A stretch of DNA of 35,749 bases from Nanobdellota archaeon (GTDB lineage Archaea > Nanobdellota > Nanobdellia > Pacearchaeales > GW2011-AR1). The stretch's first letter is position 1, and every line of letters starts with the position of its first letter. Under the pieces are notes generated by a model that searched no databases, had not been told where the DNA came from, and saw only the letters and a program-made list of their open reading frames with translations. The DNA lies in the NCBI GenBank assembly GCA_018817905.1, contig JAHISS010000068.1:1-35749 (forward strand), written 5' to 3'. Below are positions 7,494 through 16,000 of this stretch, one piece after another. The translations under genes and the position numbers were made by a program.

Positions 7494-8429
7494 TTACAGT
7501 AAACTTGGTCTGATTGATTTTACAACTCCTAAAAATAAAATTTGAATTATTACAACTGCGGCAAACAATGCTAAAAACATTACTTTTGTAATCAGCGAAG
7601 GAAGATTAATCAACGAAGAGATAATTGTCAAAAAAGTTATAGCAAGCGCTGGAAGAATAACTGAAGAAAGCATATAAAACATAATCGCTGGATTTAATTT
7701 GTTTCCATAATGTTGTATTTGTATAAACTGCTCCTCTCCGAGCGAATGAACTGTATCTTCGATAACAATAGAAATATCGCTTCCAGCGCGCATACCGTTG
7801 CTGATTTGCCACAGCGCGCGCCTGAAAAACTCCGACGGATTCCTCTTGCCAAGATTTTCAAGCACGTCAATCTGCGGCATGCCTGCGTTTATCTCTTTCA
7901 CAGCTTTCTTAAATTCCTGGCTCAACTCGCTGTAATCTGCAGCAGAGATATTTATCATTATCGTAAACAACGGAACTCCTGCGTTCAACTGCACAAGCAT
8001 GTCCTGCAAAGCAGGTATCAGATTTTTCTCAATCTCCTTTTGCTTCCGCGAATTATATACTGAAGGATACACAGCTCTGCTGAAAAAAACAAAAAACCCG
8101 AAAAGAAACGAAAGTCCGAAAGAGAAAAGAAACGCGTTATTAATACCAAGCAAAATAAGCGCCGTCGAAGACAGAACAAACAAAATAATAAAAGAAATAA
8201 AAAACCCGCTGGTGCAAACTGCCAAATATTCTTCCCGAGTTGCATCAGCATCAGCATTCTTAAGACTGTCCCCAATTTTCGATTTATTCTTGTAACCGAC
8301 AAATCTCTTAAAAAAACCAGACCTTTTTTTCAGCTTGTCCAGAGAACCAAAAGCAAACGGCACTCTAAATATCAGTTTATTCGATTTTTTCTTAAAGTTA
8401 AATAACTTAAACTTTTTTTTAGATTTCAT
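7494..8429 (-). CDS. Type IV pilus/type II secretion platform protein (T2SSF/TadB-like), first of two
   Basis: A 311-residue membrane protein of the same family as its downstream neighbour. The basic N-terminus is about 70 residues with many Lys and Phe. A pair of membrane helices lies at about 75-125. The T2SSF cytosolic domain contains LIPALQDMLVQLNAGVPL and a GMRAGSDISIVIEDTVHSL segment, and there are two or three C-terminal helices. The Gly-Xaa-Xaa-Leu segments in the middle are the family hallmark. The start is 1 nt downstream of the ATPase stop and the next platform gene starts 1 nt after its own stop, indicating tight co-expression. Together the two proteins probably form a heteromeric platform. 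Confidence 0.88.
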   Translation of the reverse strand: MKSKKKFKLFNFKKKSNKLIFRVPFAFGSLDKLKKRSGFFKRFVGYKNKSKIGDSLKNADADATREEYLAVCTSGFFISFIILFVLSSTALILLGINNAFLFSFGLSFLFGFFVFFSRAVYPSVYNSRKQKEIEKNLIPALQDMLVQLNAGVPLFTIMINISAADYSELSQEFKKAVKEINAGMPQIDVLENLGKRNPSEFFRRALWQISNGMRAGSDISIVIEDTVHSLGEEQFIQIQHYGNKLNPAIMFYMLSSVILPALAITFLTIISSLINLPSLITKVMFLALFAAVVIIQILFLGVVKSIRPSLL

Positions 8430-8430
8430 T

Positions 8431-10284
8431 TTACTTCGAAATAACTTCCCTCTTGTCTCTGCTGCTCTGGAGAACTTTTCCTTCAGGTTTTTTGTTAAGA
8501 ACCTCGTTTTTCTTCTTAACTGCCCAGTCCTTGAAAATCGCCCCAGGATTATTCTGCTTTATAGCACTCAACAATAATTCCTTATTCCTATAAAACAAAT
8601 TCATCACCTTGCCGATTTCTTCCAAACTCCGAACGTTGTTTTTAATAAGCCACGTCAAAATGTTCTGCTTTGCCTTCAAATCTTCTTGAATTTCTGTTTG
8701 AGACATTCCAGTATTTCTGCTAATGTCTTCAAAAAAACGCGAGCTTTCGCTGTGCCTAACAATCTCGTCCCTGTCCGCAATCAAGCGATATAAAATATTT
8801 GCCTTCGCGCCGCTCCGTTCAGCCTCAACCTCTGCAAGTTGAAGGATTCTTCTCCTGCCTCTTCTTCTGTCTCTAAACATCACAACATTAAGATTAATCG
8901 CCTTCAACAGATTCGGAGGAACATTTAACGGAGGATTTATCAGACGAGAAATAGTTTCTGGCGCAGAGTCAGCGTGAACAGTAGAATAAACACTATGCCC
9001 TGTATGCATTGCCTCAAACAAAACCATTGCTTCTTTTTCTTTCCTCATCTCACCAAGAACAATTCTATCCGGTCTCATTCTCAAAGAATTAACCAATAAA
9101 TCCAACATTGAAACTTCCCCCTTGCCTTCGGGATTAGGAGTCCTTGTAACAAGCGGAGTCCAATACAAAAAGTCAGGCAGCATCAGTTCCCGAGTGTCTT
9201 CAATACTGATTATTCTCTGATTCGGTGGAATAAACGGCATGCATGCGTTCAAAAAAGAGGTCTTCCCACTTCCGGTTCCACCTGAAATCAAAACGTTCAT
9301 CTCATATTCAATCGCGAGCCACAACAACGCCGCAATTTCCAAATTGCAGGTTTTATTGTTAACCATGTCAACTATTGTAAAAGGATCGCGGGCAAATTTT
9401 CTTATTGTAATTGTATTCCCCTTAGTATTCACCGGATAAAGCACCGCATTAACCCTGTCCCCGGTAACTAAATGCGCATCAAGAAGAGGACTCAGCACAG
9501 TAATCTGCTTTCCAACCCTCCTCGCAATGATATTTGAATAATTAATTATCTTCTCCTCCTTCTCAACTGTGATGTTTGTCAAAAGCCAGCCATACTTTTT
9601 GTAAAAAACTCTTATCGGTTCTTTCGCAGAAGGGATTACAATTTCCTCAAGATTCGGATCAGCAATCAAAAATTCTATCTGTCCGAGGCCAAGCATTTCC
9701 TGCATCAAAGTCCCAACCAAAAAATCTTCAACATCTTTTTCTGTATGGGGAAGTTTTTCCTTCAACAATTTTCTGGCATCATCCATAAATCTTTTCTTTA
9801 TTTTCGAAAACAAAGAAGGGTCTGTAAGTTCTTTCATGCTGACAGTTGTTGCAGAAATAAGCTCATTCCTTATCTCCCCAAGAAAAATCGAGGTCGGGGC
9901 GCTGATTTCTGGAATGTAAAGGTTGTAAGTTATTCCTGATTCATCTTTCCTGATTTCTGTTTCAACATGCGCACCGTCAACAACAAGTTCATATTTTTCA
10001 AGAACATTCCCGCTCCCCTTGCGCTGAACTTTACGAACTTCTCCTTTCATCTGAAAAACTTTTTCTGCAGCAGGTGCAGCAGGTTTAACAACCGCAGGAG
10101 CTTTTGCTGCAGCAACAGGTTCCTTCACAACCTCTTTCGGTTTCTCCTGAACTGGTTCTGCTGGTTTTTCCACTCTTTTTTCAACCTTCTGAGAAGGATC
10201 ATATTCATGTTCGCCCTCTTCTCCAGGCAAAGGAGGCAGTTCTGGAAAATCTTCGACAAAACTTCCTTTTTTCCCTGATTCCAT
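8431..10284 (-). CDS. Archaeal type II/IV secretion (pilus assembly) ATPase, TadA/ArlI/GspE family
   Basis: A 617-residue hexameric ATPase that powers pilus assembly at the cytoplasmic membrane. Numbered from ATG 10284, Walker A GGTGSGKT is at 335-342, the Asp box SIEDTREL at 360-367, Walker B RIVLGEMR at 407-414 and the His box TGHSVYSTVHA at 428-438. The first ~75 residues are unusual: an acidic ELPPLPGEEGE segment followed by a Pro/Ala/Lys-rich linker. Then come a beta-rich N-domain and the RecA core. GTG 10293 is also possible and overlaps the upstream stop as GTGA. ATG 10284 has the better-spaced Shine-Dalgarno GGAGG. It is the second gene of the pilus operon. Confidence 0.93.
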   Translation of the reverse strand: MESGKKGSFVEDFPELPPLPGEEGEHEYDPSQKVEKRVEKPAEPVQEKPKEVVKEPVAAAKAPAVVKPAAPAAEKVFQMKGEVRKVQRKGSGNVLEKYELVVDGAHVETEIRKDESGITYNLYIPEISAPTSIFLGEIRNELISATTVSMKELTDPSLFSKIKKRFMDDARKLLKEKLPHTEKDVEDFLVGTLMQEMLGLGQIEFLIADPNLEEIVIPSAKEPIRVFYKKYGWLLTNITVEKEEKIINYSNIIARRVGKQITVLSPLLDAHLVTGDRVNAVLYPVNTKGNTITIRKFARDPFTIVDMVNNKTCNLEIAALLWLAIEYEMNVLISGGTGSGKTSFLNACMPFIPPNQRIISIEDTRELMLPDFLYWTPLVTRTPNPEGKGEVSMLDLLVNSLRMRPDRIVLGEMRKEKEAMVLFEAMHTGHSVYSTVHADSAPETISRLINPPLNVPPNLLKAINLNVVMFRDRRRGRRRILQLAEVEAERSGAKANILYRLIADRDEIVRHSESSRFFEDISRNTGMSQTEIQEDLKAKQNILTWLIKNNVRSLEEIGKVMNLFYRNKELLLSAIKQNNPGAIFKDWAVKKKNEVLNKKPEGKVLQSSRDKREVISK

Positions 10285-10289
10285 TTTAT

Positions 10290-10835
10290 TCACTCCTCCT
10301 TCTCATCGTTCTCCTCATCGTTCTCACCTTGTCCAACTTTTTTCAATCTCACTTCAGGTCCGCCAATCCTCGGATAAGTCAATTCAGCGAACTTTCCAGT
10401 TTCAAGACTCTTAGCCCAGCTCTCAATAATCTCTTCGTCAACATCAAAAACCCTTGCCGCCGTCGACAATCTAAAATGCCCTACCCTCTTCAAAAGTTCA
10501 TAAAAATTATCCAGCTCTGTTCCCTTAGTAAAATGCATCTTATTCTTCAAAATTTCCAAGTCGTGATACTCTTTTTTCAAATCAATCTTATGCTTCGCAT
10601 AAACAAAAAGAATTCCCATCAAGATAAGTGCCCATTCAAAAAAAAGAATTATTTCAGACAGCGGGAATCTAAAACTTTCTTCCCCATCGACATCGCTTTC
10701 ATCAACAGCAAAACCAGCAATCCCACTAAAATGAAACTCCCCGCCGTAAAAATAAAGATGGGCCAGCAGATGCCCAACTGCAAGAACTCCAACAAATATT
10801 AAAAAAAATCTTGCGATGTGCACCCCTTTTTCCAT
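10290..10835 (-). CDS. Two-helix membrane protein with a cytosolic winged-helix-like domain, first gene of the pilus operon
   Basis: A 181-residue protein. One membrane helix lies at about 8-30, followed by a short extracytoplasmic loop with an acidic DESDVDGEES patch and a second helix (about 60-80). The cytosolic domain has helix-turn-helix character (HFRLSTAARVFDVDEEIIESWAKSLE) and a very acidic C-terminus. I do not recognise a named family. As first gene of the operon it may sense assembly state or tether the ATPase, but that is inference. Its TATA box lies 26 nt upstream, implying a leaderless transcript. Its stop lies within the start region of the ATPase gene. Confidence 0.72.
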   Translation of the reverse strand: MEKGVHIARFFLIFVGVLAVGHLLAHLYFYGGEFHFSGIAGFAVDESDVDGEESFRFPLSEIILFFEWALILMGILFVYAKHKIDLKKEYHDLEILKNKMHFTKGTELDNFYELLKRVGHFRLSTAARVFDVDEEIIESWAKSLETGKFAELTYPRIGGPEVRLKKVGQGENDEENDEKEE

Positions 10836-10855
10836 GTATATCTTAAAACAAGAAC

Positions 10856-10866
10856 CTTTAAAATAT
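10856..10866 (-). promoter_or_regulatory. TATA box of the pilus operon
   Basis: Minus-strand AATATTTTAAA, centred about 26 nt before ATG 10835. The same AT-rich stretch could also serve the plus-strand pilin gene. Confidence 0.55.
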
Positions 10867-10883
10867 TAACTGTCTTTCATGTT

Positions 10884-10926
10884 CTGTTGAAAAAGTCAGA
10901 AAAGGAATGTGCTATTTTTTCAACAG
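10884..10926 (+). promoter_or_regulatory. 11-bp perfect inverted repeat upstream of the pilin gene
   Basis: CTGTTGAAAAA (10884-10894) and TTTTTCAACAG (10916-10926) are perfectly complementary across a 21-nt loop. The second arm ends 18 nt before the pilin ATG at 10945. This could be an operator or a leader hairpin controlling pilin expression. The competing upstream ATG at 10909 lies inside the loop. Confidence 0.55.
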
Positions 10927-10944
10927 TCAAATATATCAGAAAAG

Positions 10945-11358
10945 ATGCAAAAAGAAAAAAGAGGTCAAATTAGCACAGAGTATGTTATAATAATTTCGTT
11001 TGTCCTGTTCCTTGTGCTGAGCACTCTCGGCATTGCGTTCTTTTATTCCGCTCAAATTCGCGACGCAATAAAATTCCACCAAATAGAAAGTTTCTCACAA
11101 AAACTAACCTCTCTGTCTGAATCCATTTACTACTCTGGAGAACCGTCGAGAACAACAATGACTGGCTATCTCCCAGAAGGAATAAACGAACTTCAGATTT
11201 TAGATTATTTCATCGTTTACAACGTCTCAACAAACAGCGGCAACGCAATAACAGCTTTCAGGAGCAATGTTAAATTAAGCGGAAGCATATCTCCCTCGAG
11301 CGGACTGCGGAAAATTTACCTAAATGCCACCGAAGACAGCGTCGTGGTTTATGGGTAA
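10945..11358 (+). CDS. Archaeal type IV pilin (class III signal peptide)
   Basis: A 137-residue protein from ATG 10945. It opens with MQKEKRGQISTEY: a basic leader, Gly at -1, Gln at +1 and Glu at +5, the typical archaeal prepilin peptidase site. A hydrophobic helix (VIIISFVLFLVLSTLGIAFF) follows, then a soluble head of about 100 residues with N-glycosylation sequons. The frame is open from ATG 10909, but that start would bury the leader. The mature helix packs into the pilus core and the head forms the surface. It faces the pilus operon across a shared promoter region. No prepilin peptidase gene is present in the window. Confidence 0.88.
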   Translation: MQKEKRGQISTEYVIIISFVLFLVLSTLGIAFFYSAQIRDAIKFHQIESFSQKLTSLSESIYYSGEPSRTTMTGYLPEGINELQILDYFIVYNVSTNSGNAITAFRSNVKLSGSISPSSGLRKIYLNATEDSVVVYG

Positions 11359-11392
11359 GATGAACGCACCACAAACAGAAAACACAGAAAAA

Positions 11393-11606
11393 TAAAATGT
11401 TACAAAAAACTAACCCTCAAAAAAATTTAATAAAACTCCCAATCGCAGAAGATAAAATCAAAAGACAATCGTTATCAACAACCCCTATTCTCCCATTTGA
11501 TTCTGGTTTATGTGACAACCTTGAAGTGGGGCGGGGCGACGCAAGAAAATATATTTTTACCCAATCACAGCAAGCCGGGGAGGTTTCCCACCAATTAAAT
11601 TCCAAG
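11393..11606 (+). repeat. Intercistronic repeat element, copy 1
   Basis: A roughly 210-bp element also found at 25258-25457 and 27240-27447, with a rearranged copy at 23161-23280. Conserved blocks are the opening AAAATGTTACAAAAAAC, the stretch around AATCGCAGAAGATAAAA, the core TGGTTTATGTGACAACCTTG followed by a G-rich run, and the closing CAATTAAATTCCAAG. It lies between two pilin genes on the same strand and carries a TATA-like AAATATATTTTTA near 11550. Confidence 0.75.
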
Positions 11607-11621
11607 GCATCCTTGAATTGA
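11397..11621 (+). CDS. Leader ORF in repeat copy 1 (translation uncertain)
   Basis: A 74-codon ORF starting MLQKTNPQKN at the opening of the repeat. It ends at TGA 11619-11621, 4 nt before the ATG of the next pilin gene. It is about 55 percent identical to the ORF in copy 2 over the first 43 codons, with several synonymous differences. Its position at the downstream start suggests translational coupling. It may not make a functional protein. Confidence 0.4.
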   Translation: MLQKTNPQKNLIKLPIAEDKIKRQSLSTTPILPFDSGLCDNLEVGRGDARKYIFTQSQQAGEVSHQLNSKASLN

Positions 11622-11625
11622 TGTA

Positions 11626-12018
11626 ATGAAAAAAAACAAAGCCCAATCTGCAATTGAATTTCTCATCCTTGTAGGAGCAGTTTTCTTTTTTGTCGTTACC
11701 CTAACTGGGATATTTCAACAAAACATCAGCGAAAAAACAATTGAAAAGCGAAACTTCGAAATTCAAGAATTAGCACTGGCAGCACAAAACGAACTCAACA
11801 TCGCAGCAAAAGCTACCGACGGCTATCGGCGGGAATTCTACCTTCAAGAAAAAGTCGCAGGAATTGACTACGAGATAAATTTAATCGGCAGCTTTGTCTA
11901 CTTCAACACATCTGACGGCAGGCACACCATAGGAATTCCAGGCCAAAACGCCACAGGAAACTTCGTCAAAGGAACAAATGTGATTGAAAAACAGAATGGG
12001 ATTATTATTTTGAATTAG
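11626..12018 (+). CDS. Archaeal type IV pilin (class III signal peptide)
   Basis: A 130-residue protein starting MKKNKAQSAIEFLILVG. It has a basic leader, probable cleavage between Ala and Gln, and Glu at +5 of the mature protein. A hydrophobic helix runs to about residue 29, followed by a soluble head of about 100 residues that ends in a beta-strand-rich tail. It is the second pilin downstream of the first, separated by repeat copy 1, whose leader ORF stops 4 nt before this start. The two pilins differ in sequence, so one may be a minor pilin. Nothing resembling the archaellin family is visible beyond the signal. Confidence 0.87.
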   Translation: MKKNKAQSAIEFLILVGAVFFFVVTLTGIFQQNISEKTIEKRNFEIQELALAAQNELNIAAKATDGYRREFYLQEKVAGIDYEINLIGSFVYFNTSDGRHTIGIPGQNATGNFVKGTNVIEKQNGIIILN

Positions 12019-12051
12019 TAGTGATGGTTCCTAAATCTTTTCAGTCTTTCT

Positions 12052-12417
12052 CTAACCAAACAATCTTTCAACAGCCCCAGCAACTTCATTTTTTAATACA
12101 CCACTGCCGCTAAGCCCTGCAATAGCAAAATAAAAAAGAACAACTAAAATAATTATGATAATGTTCAAAATCAAAAATACAACATTTTTCTTCTTACTGT
12201 AAATCTCCTTTCCAAGCCCGCGAATAGAAAACAAAGAAAGTATTGGTATTGCAACCCCTGCCAGCGATAAAATGATTGTATAAAATATACCGCTAACATT
12301 CCACTCCAGCCCGTTTTCACCTAAAGTTTTAGAAAAAAGAGGGAGATAAATAAAAGTACAAATCACAACAGCCAAAATCGCTATTATCGCAACGACAATA
12401 AAGACCACCTTTTTCAT
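12052..12417 (-). CDS. Small membrane protein with three helices
   Basis: A 121-residue protein from ATG 12417; the open frame begins two codons earlier at a TTG, but TATA (12441-12450) is 26 nt upstream of the ATG. Three hydrophobic helices lie at about 4-27, 46-64 and 77-102 and are joined by short basic loops. No family is recognised. The last residues (VERLFG) and their DNA resemble the end of the three large proteases (LKGLFG): about 20 of 22 bases match around the stop codon. This hints that a C-terminal tail is shared among membrane-linked proteins of this organism. Confidence 0.65.
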   Translation of the reverse strand: MKKVVFIVVAIIAILAVVICTFIYLPLFSKTLGENGLEWNVSGIFYTIILSLAGVAIPILSLFSIRGLGKEIYSKKKNVVFLILNIIIIILVVLFYFAIAGLSGSGVLKNEVAGAVERLFG

Positions 12418-12440
12418 AGCCAACTAAACATTTCGAAGAT

Positions 12441-12450
12441 TATAAACTTT
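12441..12450 (-). promoter_or_regulatory. TATA box of the three-helix membrane protein
   Basis: Minus-strand AAAGTTTATA, centred about 26 nt before ATG 12417. Confidence 0.55.
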
Positions 12451-12500
12451 ACTCAACAACACTTTTGATCTCAATAACTGCGCGGCACTACCCAAATTCA

Positions 12501-12582
12501 CCTTTTGCAATTGATAATTCGGTTTGCACAACTCTCAATTGCAAACCGAAACTATCTGGGCGTGGTGGGTGGGTGCAAAAGG
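12501..12582. other. Nested inverted repeats (possible structured RNA) downstream of the first protease
   Basis: An inner hairpin has perfect 11-bp arms, TTCGGTTTGCA (12518-12528) and TGCAAACCGAA (12540-12550), with an 11-nt loop. It is enclosed by a 9-bp outer pair, CCTTTTGCA (12501-12509) and TGCAAAAGG (12574-12582). It lies 44-125 nt past the stop of the minus-strand protease gene. It could be a processed 3' structure, a small RNA or a DNA-level element. Confidence 0.5.
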
Positions 12583-12625
12583 CAAAAGCCAATCTGCCAT
12601 GCCAATCATTCTACAACGCTCTTTC

Positions 12626-13023
12626 CTAACCAAACAATCCCTTCAACCAATCCCAAAACCCTTCACCTTCAGGAGACAGCTCCATCTTTTCTTTCTCAAT
12701 AAAACCACCAGCACGCTGCTCAGGAACTGGTTCTCTTTGAGGCGCTTCTCGTGAGACGCTTCCGTTGTCTTCCACCATATCTTTTTCACAACACAAATAT
12801 CCAGGATAACCTTCATCAGCACATTCATCTCCAGAAGCCAGTATCACATTACAGTCATCCGGCAACATACAAACACCACCCAACTCGCTGCACGTCAAAG
12901 GCATCGTCCTAACGCAACATTGATATTCTGAACCATATTCTTGCTCACACCAAGCATCTCCTTCTGGAACATAATCCTGTCCGCAACCATCGCTTCGGCA
13001 TTGGTGTTGTGGTTCACAAGACA
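12626..13023 (-). repeat. Protease C-terminal cassette, copy 1
   Basis: About 390 bp nearly identical to 19037-19424 and 28435-28833. It encodes two six-cysteine modules, a charged linker and the tail GEGFWDWLKGLFG. The similarity is strong in DNA as well as protein, which suggests recent duplication or gene conversion. Confidence 0.88.
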
Positions 13024-16000
13024 TAATTGGTTCCTTCAAACAAACAAACCCGTAGTCGTCGTCATCCGAAACGAGAAATTCCTGCAACTGGCAATTGCTT
13101 CCGTTCATTGCCTGCGTTCCACAAGAGTCATAAACAACCTCGTCGCAAACAGGATGAACGAAATGAAATCCCGTATCATGCCATAGTTTATGTTCAGTTA
13201 CTCGCACAAATCCGATACAGCCATAATAATGCCCCGGATAACCTTCGCACACTTCACCAGGTCTCAAATGAAAACTATCGCAAACCGAATTCAACTCCAA
13301 ACTGTTTGCAAGCCAGCCATCTTCGGATTCACAATATGAAACAGCTTGGCCATACGTCAAATTCATCTCATATCCGTTGAAAACACATTTATCAATTTGC
13401 GGAAAGTATTGCCAGTTCAGTGGACATATTTTTGGCGAACTTTCGATTTTATGTAAAGAAGGATAATGTCCGTCTTCTTGATACCAAACATTTTCAAAAT
13501 CCCAACCAACATAAGTATCGGCAGGTCTTGGAACAGAAGTCATTTCTTCTGTTGTGCGACCTTCTCCACTCCCATACGGGCTCTCTGTTTGACCGGAAGA
13601 ATTAACGTCCCAATATGAGAAAATTGTTTCGCCTAAACTACAACAACCTACCAAACCACCAATCAAACCATCACAATCTAAACAGCTTACCAACCCTGAT
13701 GAATATGAATTAATTATTTTTCCTCTGTAATCGTCACCAATTAGCCCGCCACTGCAATAGCTCAATGCACTAACCTGTGTATGCGAATAAGAGTTTTCTG
13801 TGGTTAAATTCCACGAATCTCCAACTAATCCCCCCACATAGTACTCTCCAATTACAAGTCCAGTAGAAGATGACTGCGTGATTTGAGAATATGCTGCATG
13901 CCCCACCAGCCCACCAATTCGAATGTTTCCTTCCACCCTTGCATCTTCAATTGATACTTTATTGACTACACTCTCTCCCTTAATCGAACCTGCTAATCCA
14001 CCAACAAAATCATCGCCCTTTAAGGTTATATTAATTAGCGTTAAATTTTTAATGACTCCACCATCTATCTCCCCAAATAAACCAACTTTATCTTTAGTTG
14101 TCTGATAAACAAAATTTGAAATCTTATGGCCGTTTCCGTCGTAGGTTCCATAAAAATTTTCAATTGGCTCAAAGTTCTCTAAATCAGACAAATCAATATC
14201 GCAAACCTGAACATAACTTCTTTCTGGGAAATCTCTAATTTGGTCAAATTCTTCGGGTGTACAGATCTCAATAAGACATACTCCGTCTGAACAAGGACAG
14301 GAAAATCGAGTGTGAGTATATACGTCCCCATTGCAGCGATACTCTATTAAAACAGTTCCATTAATAATACATCTATCTGTTGCATTTGCCCTATTCTCCA
14401 ACTCAACAGTGCCCTTCAGATAAGGATTAATTCCATCAGGATATTCTAGCGTTGTATCTGAATCTTGGCATTTTACACATGCTCCATCTAAGCAAGCCAA
14501 GGGACACCCATACAACTCATAAAGGAGATCACCCTGCCCATTACATCGCCATTCTTGCAAGTCTCCCCAGAAAGAGCATTTTTCTTCTCGGTCAACATAA
14601 TAGTCGCCGTCACTAAAAGAAGCTACCCCTCTTACTAAACTTTTTTCATAGTAATCTCGCCCCCCATCTGTATCAATACAGTCTATCATATTGAATGGGA
14701 AGGTTTCACTATTATCTTCCGCTGAGTCACATGATGGATCGCCCAAATCAATTAGTCCATCTCCATCGTTATCAATTCCATCATTGCATTCTGTAGTTCC
14801 ACAACGGAATCCATTAGCCATATACTCACTTGGATCGTTATCGTTACAATCCCCTATGAAATCGTTGCATCCCGGTGGGCAATTATCTGGCTTTGTTGGA
14901 GAAATCCCCCAATTACAGTAACCATCGCCATCATTGTTTTCACAAGTTACTATTCTTGGTACTAAGTCGCTAATTGCTGGATCGAATAAACTATAAGTCC
15001 ACTCAAAATCCTCAAAAGGAATCATTATTTCACCATAACCCTCTTCTCCCCAATTATCCCCCCAACTATTTTTGAATATCCAAATGTCTTCTCCCTGACT
15101 GTCATTATATCCGATTAAAGCCATCGCATGCCACCAGTCCCAAATGCCACCTGAAACAGAACCTTTTATAATTCGAGTTTTGAGAAATTCCTCGTTTTGA
15201 ACCATTGAATTAAACTCTTCCTTGGCAGCTATTTTCATTTTTTCATCAGGATCAGCACATTTGTTAACACAAGATTCATCACTTGCACTGTAGGGAAAAC
15301 AGTTTTCGTCTACAACTCCTTGTGACTTGATATAATCCAGCGCGTAACCCGGTTGACCCCCATCACAACTGCCCCCTCCACTACAGGACAACACATCTTG
15401 CTCTGATAAATCCAGGTCAATATGCTGATTGAAATAAAGATTTGTTAAGAGTTCAGTGGCCCCCACAGCAGCAAATGCCCAACAGCTTCCGCAACTGCCC
15501 TGGTTCTTGACAGGAGTATTCCAATTTTCTCCGTGGACGTTTCTCCAATCCCAACTTTCCGGAAGTTCGGAAGGAGAAAAAAGCACCTTGCCCGATGAAG
15601 ACTGTTCGTTTTCTTCTTTATCAATTTCCTGTTCTTCCGCGATTATTTCAGGTTCTTGTTCTGGCAGTTCTTGATGAGTTTTTGGTACCTCTCGTGTTAT
15701 CTCTTCTTGCATTTTAGGTTTTGTTCTACTTGGAGAAACTTCAAAAATTCCTCCTTTATAATACTCAAACCCCTGTAAGTTAGGTAATTCATCTGGAATT
15801 TGGCCATTGCCCCCCAACAACTTTCTTTTTTCCTCATAAGTAAAACCAGAAACAGATGTCTTATCCGGCATCCACCTCAAATTTTCTCTAGCAACTTTCT
15901 CCTGCCAAGCCTCAACTTTCAAGTTTTCCTGATTATCTAAGTAAACCTCATTCGGCAAAAGATCCTGAGAAGATTTTGAACTCAAGGGAAGAACTTCAAT

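Noticed and set aside
10104-10802. Plus-strand 232-codon ORF opposite the pilus operon start
   Set aside because: It lies opposite two well-supported genes; no promoter, and low-complexity Ser/Phe/Leu composition.
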